64,000 nt of DNA from Deltaproteobacteria bacterium. GTDB lineage: Bacteria > Myxococcota_A > Polyangia > GCA-2747355. Under the pieces are notes generated by a model. It was given only the letters and a program-made list of their open reading frames with translations, was not told where the DNA came from and ran no database searches. Location of the stretch: assembly GCA_020633415.1 (NCBI GenBank), contig JACKDQ010000002.1, positions 186,001 to 250,000 on the forward strand, written 5' to 3'. Positions 36,574 to 44,946 of the stretch are shown one piece after another (within the stretch, counting starts at the first letter, position 1; every line of letters starts with the position of its first letter). Position numbers and translations under genes: made by a program.

Positions 36574-37593
36574 TTATGGCGTCGTAACGTCGAGGACGAT
36601 GTCATAGGACGTCGTTTGACCCGCGACGACGCGGACTTGGACGGGCGACTTAGTGGCCAGATCGCCCTTGTTCGGTGAGACCGCGCCAAAAAGCGGGTTG
36701 GCATCACCGTTGTCGTCCAAAAAGGCGGTGAGGTAGTAGTTACCAGCGCTAAGGCTGGTCCAAAAATATTTCTCGCGAGCGAACTGCGAGGACAGGTCGG
36801 CGCTGTTAACCTGCTGAATGCCGACCAGACCGGCGGGCGGTGGTTGGCTGTAGAGCGAAAGAAATACCGTGCCTTTGCCGTCATAAACCAGCGGCGCGGT
36901 GGCGCTGACCGAGCCCTGGATCCCGCCAGTGGTGATCGTTGCATCGCCCGGACCACCGTCAGCGGTCGTCGTACCAAAAACTTGATCCAGGACCAGGTCC
37001 TGACGAACCGGCGTAGCTCCTGAGGTGATCGACACTGCCTTGGACATCACCAAGTCACCCGGATCGGCGCCCGGAAACAGCGGAAAAGCGTTGGCGTTGT
37101 CGTCCAAAAACGCGGCGATCAGGTAGCTGCCCGAAGAAAGCCCAAAGATTTCATACTTGGCCTTGGAGCCATCCTGGGTGAGCACCGCCTGCACGGTGGC
37201 CGTCTGAATCCCCGGTGCCGGCGGCGGTAGCAGCGGGATGTGCACGCTGATAAACACGGTGCCATTAGCATCGAACACCGGCTTCACCGAGCGCGAAATA
37301 TAGCCCCAGACCGACGCGCCGGGCGTCGGGCCATCCGACGTCGTGTCTCGCGGACTACCGTCCGCTAGCCCACCATCGGTAGCCAGCGCACCGTCGGCTG
37401 CGTCAGAAAAGCCGTCGAAGATGCTATGCGCATCGATCACAGCACCATCGTTGCCCAAATCACCTGCAGCACTGTCGGCAACAGCGCTGTCAACGACGCG
37501 AGCGTCAGGATAGACCTTCGGCTTCGAATCGCTGCAGGCCGCCAGGCCCACAGCCAATGACCAACTGATAAGCATTGTTTTGGATCTAAACAT
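36574..37593 (-). CDS. lipoprotein with two tandem homologous domains
   Basis: A 339-residue protein. Lipobox LAAC near residue 20, then an Asp/Ala/Gly-rich linker of about 70 residues. Two domains of about 105 residues follow, clearly duplicated: each has a GTVF(I/L)S strand, a proline cluster, a YxxTAFLDDN or YLIAAFLDDN motif and closes with DLVLD or DIVLD. AFLDDNxxANPLF/AFPLF is shared. The domain resembles beta-sandwich modules of surface proteins, with the acidic DDN motif perhaps binding calcium. Function unknown. Confidence 0.75.
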   Translation of the reverse strand: MFRSKTMLISWSLAVGLAACSDSKPKVYPDARVVDSAVADSAAGDLGNDGAVIDAHSIFDGFSDAADGALATDGGLADGSPRDTTSDGPTPGASVWGYISRSVKPVFDANGTVFISVHIPLLPPPAPGIQTATVQAVLTQDGSKAKYEIFGLSSGSYLIAAFLDDNANAFPLFPGADPGDLVMSKAVSITSGATPVRQDLVLDQVFGTTTADGGPGDATITTGGIQGSVSATAPLVYDGKGTVFLSLYSQPPPAGLVGIQQVNSADLSSQFAREKYFWTSLSAGNYYLTAFLDDNGDANPLFGAVSPNKGDLATKSPVQVRVVAGQTTSYDIVLDVTTP

Positions 37594-37660
37594 ACGAAAC
37601 TACCAAGCCTTCTAGATCTGCAGGCTACCACAGATTTCCGCCATCTACAGCTGCCTGACC

Positions 37661-38992
37661 TTGCTTCTCAGCGGCCAGCGTGCGATCGTTCTGGCATCCG
37701 TGCTTTACCTAGAAAGTTTTGTACACCGGGTGGAATTGGCTGAGATCGTTTCCCGGTGGATCGTCAACCAGCCCCAGCCGGGCGATCTGGAAAAGATTAA
37801 CCAGATCGTTAACTTCAACTCGTATATTTCTCGCCTTTGGTGCCACGACCTCGCCGTCCAGCTGTTTCGCACGCTGCACCACAAACAGCCCGACACGCTG
37901 CTGGCCAAAACAAAAGGCGAACTAAAAGACTTCATCGTCGAGAACCCGCTGCGCACGACCCCGCGAATCGAAGAACTCTTCGCGCGTTACCGTCGCTGGC
38001 CCGAAGACTTCTATCGCGAAACACCTTACGACGGCCGCATCTACTACCTCAGCGAAGCCGATCGCCGTCACTATGTCGGATCGACGCGCATCAAGCGCTT
38101 TCGACGCATCGCCGAAAAGGGCGCGCGGCGGATCGTCGACTACATGTTCGAGCGAATTCGGATCAACGCCGACGCCCTCGCCGAGGAGCGCGCCAAGGCG
38201 CTTGGCATTCCGAAACGCGCTTTGATCACGCCACCCGAGCAGCAGGTCGAGGAGTTCTTGCATGCCGAGCGTCGTCTGCTGAAGATGATCCGACGCGGAA
38301 CCATTCAGTATGAGTTTCCGATCCTCTCGATTCCCGACGTGGTGGGGATCAAGATCCTCGTCGAAGGTGATCAGTACGAGCGTCTGATCGACACCATCGA
38401 GCGCAGCAAGACCTGTACGCTGCTCGAGCAGGAACAACACACCGGCCGCTACAACGCGATCAATCTGCGCGTCGCCCATCAGATCCCGCGAGATCGCCTG
38501 CTGCAGCAGTTGCCGGCGCGCCACCATATACGAATTCTCAAATACCGCGGGTTCGATCCAGCCACAGTGATCGACGACTACACGCGTTTTGTTGAAACCG
38601 CTGAGGACCACGTACTGCTTGAGATCATCGTCTGCAGCTACGACGACTTCATCGAGTCGGAGATCGGCCGTTGCATGCACGAAGAACGCATCACCAATCA
38701 GCGTTCCCACATCGACTACTCGGGACACCTGGCGACAAACGTGATGCACTTGATGGACTACATTCTCGCGCTCTGCCTAGCGCCGACCCACGGCGTCGAG
38801 ATTACCGATGTCCCCGTCAAGTTGTGGATGCGCTACATGCCCGACACACTCGACCGGCTGCAGCGCAAGATTTTCAACGTCCCTGTTGACGCGTCCTTCG
38901 AAGATCCCTCGACGACGACCACGACGGCGGTTTCGCTTAGCCGCCGCGCGCTGTCAGACGACGCCGATGGCGACCCCGAACTGTTGAACTAG
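37661..38992 (+). CDS. probable RelA/SpoT-like nucleotidyltransferase-domain protein
   Basis: Up to 443 residues; the first possible start is TTG 37661 and GTG 37700 is an alternative, both without a clear ribosome-binding site. The N-terminal 150 residues are helical. The core from about 210 reads IPDVVGIKILVEG, then GRYNAINLRV, then HVLLEIIVCSYDDF and GRCMHEERI. This order resembles the RelA/SpoT synthetase domain (D..G.R/K I, YxxIH-like, EIQI, and a distal His), but the key words are diverged. If correct it would make or bind an alarmone. There is no HD, TGS or ACT domain. Could also be an unrelated nucleotidyltransferase. Confidence 0.5.
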   Translation: MLLSGQRAIVLASVLYLESFVHRVELAEIVSRWIVNQPQPGDLEKINQIVNFNSYISRLWCHDLAVQLFRTLHHKQPDTLLAKTKGELKDFIVENPLRTTPRIEELFARYRRWPEDFYRETPYDGRIYYLSEADRRHYVGSTRIKRFRRIAEKGARRIVDYMFERIRINADALAEERAKALGIPKRALITPPEQQVEEFLHAERRLLKMIRRGTIQYEFPILSIPDVVGIKILVEGDQYERLIDTIERSKTCTLLEQEQHTGRYNAINLRVAHQIPRDRLLQQLPARHHIRILKYRGFDPATVIDDYTRFVETAEDHVLLEIIVCSYDDFIESEIGRCMHEERITNQRSHIDYSGHLATNVMHLMDYILALCLAPTHGVEITDVPVKLWMRYMPDTLDRLQRKIFNVPVDASFEDPSTTTTTAVSLSRRALSDDADGDPELLN

Positions 38993-39030
38993 CCGATCGT
39001 TGATCAGCGCGGTTACGATCGACAAAGCGG

Positions 39031-39636
39031 CTATTGTCTCACGCCATTTAGGCCAAAGCGGATCAACTCGAGCAGCTGGTCGATCTCTTGCTGGCGTTGC
39101 GCCGGCGTGCTGTCGCTGGGCGTATCAAAGGCTGCGACGGTCAACCCCTGCAACATCGCCTGTAACGAGCGCGCTGCCAAGCGGACGTTATCCAGCTCAA
39201 ACAAACCCTGCTTGACGCCAAGCGCGACGAGTTCGCCCAACAGTTCAAACTCGCGCACGAGATAACCCGCCAAAACATCGTCGGCCTGCGGACGCAATTC
39301 GCGCCAAACGTCGTCCTCAATACCACGCACGATCAGTTCGCGATCGAAGGCAATGATCCGGCCGCGCATATACGCGGCGATCTTTTCCCAAGCATCATCG
39401 ACCTGCTCGGTGCAGGCGACCAAAGCCCGAAAGACCTGCTCGACCACCGACTGTACCGCCGCTGCAAAGATCGCTTCTTTGCCGTCGGGGAAGTAGTAGT
39501 AGATCGTGCCCTTGCCGAGGTGTGCCCGCTGGGCCAACGCACTGACCGTGGTCTTGCGCACACCGAAGCGGGCGAACAAGGTCAGCGCGGCGTCGATGAT
39601 CCGTTGTCGCTGGGCGTCACTTTTCTTCGAACTCAT
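39031..39636 (-). CDS. TetR-family transcriptional regulator
   Basis: A 201-residue protein from ATG 39636 (a GTG at 39651 is also in frame). Helix-turn-helix near the N-terminus: RIIDAALTLFARFGVRKTTVSALAQRAHLGKGTIYYYF. The C-terminal ligand domain is helical and diverged as usual. It is divergent from the isoprenoid genes that start at 40034, with about 400 nt of intergenic DNA carrying inverted repeats, so it is a good candidate for their repressor. The ligand could be an isoprenoid or sterol-like molecule, which is inference. Confidence 0.88.
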   Translation of the reverse strand: MSSKKSDAQRQRIIDAALTLFARFGVRKTTVSALAQRAHLGKGTIYYYFPDGKEAIFAAAVQSVVEQVFRALVACTEQVDDAWEKIAAYMRGRIIAFDRELIVRGIEDDVWRELRPQADDVLAGYLVREFELLGELVALGVKQGLFELDNVRLAARSLQAMLQGLTVAAFDTPSDSTPAQRQQEIDQLLELIRFGLNGVRQ

Positions 39637-39786
39637 CGGTTTCTCGTCCACCTCGCCAGCGCTTGACCGTGGGTCGGTTCACAACACTATTCCGAGACGC
39701 CTGGCAGTATAGCAGTCATTGCAAATAGTTAAACTGCATTGTCGAGTTGCGCTTGCCTCCCGCGGGCGGCCTATGTAACGTGCGAC

Positions 39787-39801
39787 TCGACTCGGAGTCG
39801 A
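39787..39801. promoter_or_regulatory. perfect palindrome, candidate TetR operator
   Basis: TCGACTC-G-GAGTCGA: two 7-bp arms around a single base, lying about 150 nt upstream of the tetR start. TetR proteins bind such dyads. Related half-sites occur again at 39963-39982. Confidence 0.45.
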
Positions 39802-39962
39802 ACCGAGGTCGGTCGGCTTCTTCGACGTATTGTCAGCGGGTCAAGGACAGCCGTAAACAGCTCGCTCTCCGACTTCAGTTTAATTATTACAGCTAGTTGA
39901 CGACAGGCCTCAGTCGGTGCCAGAAAAACATCACATCCCTGCTGCCAGGCGATCGATCGCCT

Positions 39963-39982
39963 TCGACTCGACCCTAAGTCGA
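39963..39982. promoter_or_regulatory. second, looser inverted repeat before fni
   Basis: TCGACT (39963-39968), eight bases, AGTCGA (39977-39982). The half-site matches the palindrome at 39787-39801 but with wider spacing. It lies 51 nt before the fni start. Confidence 0.3.
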
Positions 39983-40033
39983 TCCGCCAACAGCGCGAAT
40001 CCAGGGGCCGAGTGTGGTAAAGCGGGCGAAGCG

Positions 40034-41092
40034 ATGACCCAAAGGCCGAAGGTCCAACCAGCTGCAGACGCCACGGCTGAACGCAAAGATCAGCACCTAC
40101 AGATCTGCCTCGAGGAGCCGGTCTACGCCGGACACGGCAACGGCTTCGCGGCATTTCGCTTCGATCACGACGCGCTGCCCGAGATCGCGCTGAGCGACGT
40201 CGACACGTCGATCGTGTTGTTCGGTAAGCAGCTAAGCGCGCCACTGATCATCGGCGCGATGACCGGCGGAACAACGCGGGCGGGCCGACTCAATCGCATT
40301 CTCGCTGAGGCCGCCGAGGCCACCCAGATCGGCATGGCCTTGGGCTCGCAGCGCGGCATGATCGAAGATCCTGCCACCGCCAACTCCTACGACATGCGGC
40401 CCTACGCACCGTCGACGCTGCTCTTTGGCAACCTCGGCGCGGTCCAACTCAACTACGGTGTCGACGCCGCGCAGATCCAGGCCTGCATCGAGCGCAGCGC
40501 CGTGGATGCGCTCAATCTGCATCTCAATCCGTTACAAGAGGCGATTCAACCCGAGGGCAACACAGACTTTCGCGGCTTGATCGCAAAGATCGCCGCACTG
40601 GCACCGCAGTTGAGCGTCCCGTTACTGCTCAAGGAAGTCGGCGCAGGCATCAGCGAAACCACCGCAAAAAAGATCGCCCAGCTGCCGATCGCTGGCGTTG
40701 AAGTCGCGGGTGTCGGCGGAACGAGTTGGGCCAAGATCGAGGCATTTCGACGGCAAGACGATGTCAAACGCCAGAGCGGCCTGCAGTTAGCTGACTGGGG
40801 CGTGCCCACCGCCGAGAGTCTCGAAATCTGTCAGCGCCTGCTTGCCGATAAGCGGTTGATCGCCTCGGGTGGCATGCGCAGCGGACTTGAATTGGCTAAG
40901 GCGTTAGCACTGGGCGCCGACGCCGCCGCCATGGCAATGCCATTTCTCGAGGCAGCTCAAGACGGCGTTGCGGCAGTTGTGACGCGCATTGAGCAAATCA
41001 TCGACGAACTTAAGACCGTGATGTTCGTTTGCGGCTGCCGGACAATCGACGAGCTACGAACAAAAGCGACCTTACGACGTACTAGCCAGTAG
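40034..41092 (+). CDS. fni: type 2 isopentenyl-diphosphate delta-isomerase
   Basis: A 352-residue FMN-dependent isomerase from ATG 40034; the longer frame from 39917 has no homologous content. Motifs: RKDQHLQICLE, IIGAMTGGT, ALGSQRGM, NLGAVQL, HLNPLQEAIQPEGNTDF, LKEVGAGIS, and GVGGTSW. It interconverts IPP and DMAPP, the C5 units made by the mevalonate pathway. First gene of the plus-strand isoprenoid group; HMG-CoA reductase follows about 20 nt later. Confidence 0.95.
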   Translation: MTQRPKVQPAADATAERKDQHLQICLEEPVYAGHGNGFAAFRFDHDALPEIALSDVDTSIVLFGKQLSAPLIIGAMTGGTTRAGRLNRILAEAAEATQIGMALGSQRGMIEDPATANSYDMRPYAPSTLLFGNLGAVQLNYGVDAAQIQACIERSAVDALNLHLNPLQEAIQPEGNTDFRGLIAKIAALAPQLSVPLLLKEVGAGISETTAKKIAQLPIAGVEVAGVGGTSWAKIEAFRRQDDVKRQSGLQLADWGVPTAESLEICQRLLADKRLIASGGMRSGLELAKALALGADAAAMAMPFLEAAQDGVAAVVTRIEQIIDELKTVMFVCGCRTIDELRTKATLRRTSQ

Positions 41093-41112
41093 ACGTGCAA
41101 GCGAGTGACCGA

Positions 41113-42477
41113 ATGAGCACCGACGGCAACAACCAAGACACTACCCCCGCGATGAAGAGCTCACGCATCGCCGGCCTGCATCGATTAAGCGTCGATCGGC
41201 GGATCGCCGAGGTCGCTGAGTTCGGAGACCTCTGCCGCGATGGACTGAGCGACGATCTGCGCAGCGGCGGCCTGACAGTTTCCCAAGCCGACAACATGAT
41301 CGAAAATGCCGTCGGCCTGATCGCTCTCCCCGTGGGCGTCGCGCCGAATTTTCAGATCGACGGCGTCGACTATCTATTGCCGCTGGCGATCGAAGAGCCC
41401 TCGGTGGTCGCAGCCTGCTCCAAGTCGGCCAAACTGCTGCGCGACGGGGGAGGCATCGCCACAACGGCTACCGAATCACTGATGATCGGCCAAATCCAAC
41501 TGCTGGATGTCCCCGACCTCGACTCAGCCGCAGGCGCAATCGAAGCGCGGGCAACTGAGTTGCTCGCCGGCGCCAACGAGACGCAGCCACGCTTGCTTGC
41601 CCGCGGTGGTGGAGCGCGACGGCTCGAAACGCGCCGCTTCGCCGAGACCTCCGTTGGATCGATGCTCGTCGTCCATCTGATCGTCGATGTCTGCGACGCG
41701 ATGGGCGCAAATTTGGTCAACACGATGGCTGAGCACTTGGCGCCGCGCATCGCCGAGCTAACCGGCGCGCGGATCGGTTTGCGCATCCTCTCCAACCTCT
41801 GTAGCGAGCGAATGGTCACCGCCAGCGGTTGCGTACCCTATGCCGCCCTCGAGCACCCCAAGCTCGGCCTCAGCGGTCGCGACGTCGCCCAGCGCGTCGA
41901 AGAGGCTTCGGTCTTCGCGGAAGTCGACCCCTATCGCGCGACGACCCACAACAAGGGCATCATGAACGGTATCGACGCGTTCTTGATCGCCACCGGCCAG
42001 GATTGGCGTGCGGTCGAGGCAGGTGCTCACGCCTACGCAGCGCGCCACGGACGATACACAGCGCTCGCCACCTGGAAGGCGCGCGAAGATGGTCTGCACG
42101 GCCAACTCGAACTGCCGCTATCGGTGGGAACCGTCGGCGGCGTCGTCAAGGTCCACCCCGTCGCCAAACGTTGCCTGCAACTAACCGGAGCGGTCACCGC
42201 CCGACATCTGGCCAGACTGGCAGCCGCAGCAGGTCTGGCGCAAAACCTCGGCGCTATCTTGGCGCTGGCCACCGAAGGCATTCAGCGCGGGCATATGGCG
42301 CTGCACGCGCGCAATCTCGCGGTCGCTGCAGGGGCGCGCGCCTCGCAGGTCGCCGCGGTAACCGCCGAGATGTTGCGCCTGGGACAGATCAACGAGACCA
42401 GCGCAGCTGCCGCCTTGGCCCGCCATCGTCGAGCCGAGCGTCAGCCACTCGATCCGCGACCCACTGCGGAGCTCTAG
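41113..42477 (+). CDS. mvaA: HMG-CoA reductase, class II
   Basis: A 454-residue protein from ATG 41113 (GTG 41095 is possible). Motifs: ENAVGLIALPVGVAPNF with catalytic Glu, EEPSVVAA substrate loop, THNKGIMNGIDA with catalytic Lys and Asp, and GHMALHARN with the C-terminal catalytic His. The absence of a membrane anchor and the class II wording match bacterial enzymes. It makes or oxidises mevalonate; the other pathway genes nearby imply synthesis. The next gene starts 2 nt after the stop. Confidence 0.95.
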   Translation: MSTDGNNQDTTPAMKSSRIAGLHRLSVDRRIAEVAEFGDLCRDGLSDDLRSGGLTVSQADNMIENAVGLIALPVGVAPNFQIDGVDYLLPLAIEEPSVVAACSKSAKLLRDGGGIATTATESLMIGQIQLLDVPDLDSAAGAIEARATELLAGANETQPRLLARGGGARRLETRRFAETSVGSMLVVHLIVDVCDAMGANLVNTMAEHLAPRIAELTGARIGLRILSNLCSERMVTASGCVPYAALEHPKLGLSGRDVAQRVEEASVFAEVDPYRATTHNKGIMNGIDAFLIATGQDWRAVEAGAHAYAARHGRYTALATWKAREDGLHGQLELPLSVGTVGGVVKVHPVAKRCLQLTGAVTARHLARLAAAAGLAQNLGAILALATEGIQRGHMALHARNLAVAAGARASQVAAVTAEMLRLGQINETSAAAALARHRRAERQPLDPRPTAEL

Positions 42478-42479
42478 AC

Positions 42480-44942
42480 GTGACCAGCCAAACACTCGAT
42501 ATACGCTCACTGGAACATCGCCGCTTCGACGCCCTGGTCGTCGGTTGTGGCCCTGTCGGTGCGATCGCGGCGCGCGCACTCGCGCGTCAAGGGCAACGCG
42601 TGCTGGTGATCGAAGCCAACCCGCGCGCGTCACGCCGACTTGCCGGAGAATGGTTACACCCTCGTGGCGCAGAGATCCTCGAGCAACTCGAGCTGGTTCC
42701 CGTACAACGCGAGCCCGCCGCATTGCGCCCCAAAGGCTTCGTCGTCTTTCCCGACGACCACAGCGACGCGATCCAACTCCCTTACGCCAATGGTCAACGC
42801 GGATTGACCTTTGAACACTATCGCCTCGTCGAACGACTGCGCCAAGCGCTCAAAGACGACGGACGGATCACGGTGGTCGAACGCATGCGCTTTTGCGGGA
42901 TGGCGGACGGCAAAGCGCTGCTTGCCCAGCGCAACGGGCAGCGTATCGAAATCTCATGTCGCCGCGTGATCGGCGCTGACGGGCGTCGTTCGTCGGTGCG
43001 AAAGCTCTCTTCTGACGACAGCCCGAGTCATCTGATCTCGATGATGGCCGGTGCGGTACTGCCCAACGTAACGCTGCCCTACGAGGCCTTTGGGCACGTG
43101 ATCCTCGGCGGACCAGGTCCGGTATTGGCTTATCGGATCGATCCTCAGCACGTCCGGATGATTCTCGATGTGCCGCTCGTCGATGGAAAACCGGCGCTTA
43201 AGGCCGATGAGCTGCCGCGCTTTTACGGTCCCCATTTGCCGCGACAGTTGGCCGAAGGTCTGCGCCAGCAGGTCGCCCAGGATAAGCTCACTTGGGGCAC
43301 CGCCCGCTTCGCTCCGCGCTATTACTACGGCAGCGAGGCCGCGCCGCTCGTCGGCGACGCCGCAGGGCACTTCCATCCGTTGACCGCCGCTGGCATCACC
43401 CTCGGAGCGATCGACGCGGCTACGCTGGCCGAGAGCACATCCTTTTCCAAGTGGGCCCGTTCTCGTGAGCGCGACACCTATGCTCCGGAGCTGTTGTCCA
43501 ACGCGCTCTACCACGTTTTCCTTAGCCAGCACGAAGGCGCAAAGCAGATCCGCCAGGCGATATTTGCGTCGTGGCGCAAGAGCGCTGGCGAGCGCTCGCG
43601 AACGATGGAGCTGCTCGGTCTCGAGCAAACCCGGCGCCGCTCGTTCGCTCGGGCCTTCACGGCGATGACACTACGCGCAGTACGGCACGTTGCACGCCAA
43701 GCGCGTTCCGAACAGCCATCCTGGCTGCGGGTCGCCGCGAGCCGCTGCCAGTCGCTCGGCCCGTGGGCGCGTTGGCCAGCGGCAGTGGCGATCGCCGGAC
43801 CGTTGCGTCGCTACCAACGCAAGTTCGGCCAACCAAGCGATCCTTTCGCAGGGCACTGGCCACTCTCAGCGCAGACCGACCGGCCGCTCGGCGAAACCGC
43901 GACCGACCACGACTGGCAGAGCTGCGTCGAACAGCTCGAGCGCGTGTCGCGCAGCTTCGCCGTACCGATTTCGATGCTCCCCAACAACCTGCGGCGTGCG
44001 ACGACCTGCGGCTATCTGTTGTGCCGCATCGCCGACACGATCGAAGATCGCCCCGACTTGGGAACCGAACACCGCGAGCGCCTGTTCGGCCGCTTCTTGG
44101 CGCTGATCGAGTCAGACGCGCCGTCGGCGCAGTTCACCTCCGATTTGGCGCAAACGCTGGGCGACGCCGCGTCCGACCATGAGGTGCGACTTGCCCTCGA
44201 TGTCGACCGCGTGATCCGCGTGTTGCGCACCGTACCAGCACCGATGGAAGCGACCTGTCGTCGTTGGGTCGCGGAAATGGCGCGCGGCATGAACATCTAC
44301 GCCCACCGCGAACTGGGTCCCGATGGCATGGTCGCCTTGACGACGCCGGCCGACCTGGAACGCTACTGCTACTTCGTCGCCGGCACGGTCGGACACATGC
44401 TAACCGAGCTGTTCGTCGCCGAAATCGGCAGCCTCGACGCCGACCGCCAACTTCAGCTGCGCGAAAACGCCGAAGCCTTCGGCATGGGTCTGCAGCTGGT
44501 GAACATTCTCAAAGACGTCACCGATGATCGTGCACGCAACTGGTCGTTCATCCCCCGCACGGCCTGTCAGCGACTCGGCCTAAGCGCCGCTGACCTCGTG
44601 CACCCCGAGCGACGACAAGCGGCCCATCAAGCGGTCGCGCCGATCTTCCAAACCGCCAAAGAACAGCTCGACCGGGCCGTCGACTACACCGTGGCAATAC
44701 CGGCCGAACAGCACTACATTCGGCTGTTCTGCTTGATCCCGCTGCTGATGGCCGCGCGAACCTTGACGCTCGCTCGCGGCAACGACGCGATGTTCGTCCC
44801 GGGTGAGCCGGTGAAGATCTCACGTCAAGAAGTTGGACAGACCGTCGCCGACGCCCAGGCGATTTGCGGCAGCGATCAGGCGATCCGTAAGTGCTACGCC
44901 GACCTTTGGGAGCCAACATCTGCTACGGGCACCGACGGATAA
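42480..44942 (+). CDS. squalene-epoxidase-like monooxygenase fused to squalene-synthase-like prenyltransferase
   Basis: An 820-residue protein from GTG 42480, 2 nt after mvaA. N-terminal FAD monooxygenase (about 15-400): GCGPVGA (Gly22, Gly24, Gly27), GEWLHPRGAEIL, GPVLAYRI, and VGDAAGHFHPLTAAGIT with Asp293, close to squalene epoxidase wording. After a basic linker, a trans-isoprenyl synthase domain (about 470-810): first Asp motif DTIED (519-523), YCYFVAGTVGHMLTELF, second motif DVTDD (679-683). This order matches squalene/phytoene synthases, with squalene-synthase flavour. Joined activities would convert farnesyl-PP to squalene and oxidise it. The oxygenase substrate is inferred. Confidence 0.85.
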   Translation: MTSQTLDIRSLEHRRFDALVVGCGPVGAIAARALARQGQRVLVIEANPRASRRLAGEWLHPRGAEILEQLELVPVQREPAALRPKGFVVFPDDHSDAIQLPYANGQRGLTFEHYRLVERLRQALKDDGRITVVERMRFCGMADGKALLAQRNGQRIEISCRRVIGADGRRSSVRKLSSDDSPSHLISMMAGAVLPNVTLPYEAFGHVILGGPGPVLAYRIDPQHVRMILDVPLVDGKPALKADELPRFYGPHLPRQLAEGLRQQVAQDKLTWGTARFAPRYYYGSEAAPLVGDAAGHFHPLTAAGITLGAIDAATLAESTSFSKWARSRERDTYAPELLSNALYHVFLSQHEGAKQIRQAIFASWRKSAGERSRTMELLGLEQTRRRSFARAFTAMTLRAVRHVARQARSEQPSWLRVAASRCQSLGPWARWPAAVAIAGPLRRYQRKFGQPSDPFAGHWPLSAQTDRPLGETATDHDWQSCVEQLERVSRSFAVPISMLPNNLRRATTCGYLLCRIADTIEDRPDLGTEHRERLFGRFLALIESDAPSAQFTSDLAQTLGDAASDHEVRLALDVDRVIRVLRTVPAPMEATCRRWVAEMARGMNIYAHRELGPDGMVALTTPADLERYCYFVAGTVGHMLTELFVAEIGSLDADRQLQLRENAEAFGMGLQLVNILKDVTDDRARNWSFIPRTACQRLGLSAADLVHPERRQAAHQAVAPIFQTAKEQLDRAVDYTVAIPAEQHYIRLFCLIPLLMAARTLTLARGNDAMFVPGEPVKISRQEVGQTVADAQAICGSDQAIRKCYADLWEPTSATGTDG

Positions 44943-44946
44943 TACC

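Larger units (their letters stand above)
39637..40033. other. intergenic control region between the tetR gene and fni
   Basis: About 400 nt without a believable gene. It contains AT-rich stretches near 39720 and 39885 and two related inverted repeats built on TCGACT/AGTCGA. Divergent promoters for the regulator and the isoprenoid genes must lie here. Confidence 0.6.

Noticed and set aside
41829..42479. N-terminal extension of the epoxidase/synthase fusion
   Set aside because: This stretch lies inside mvaA in another frame and is Arg-rich shadow; GTG 42480 fits the operon.
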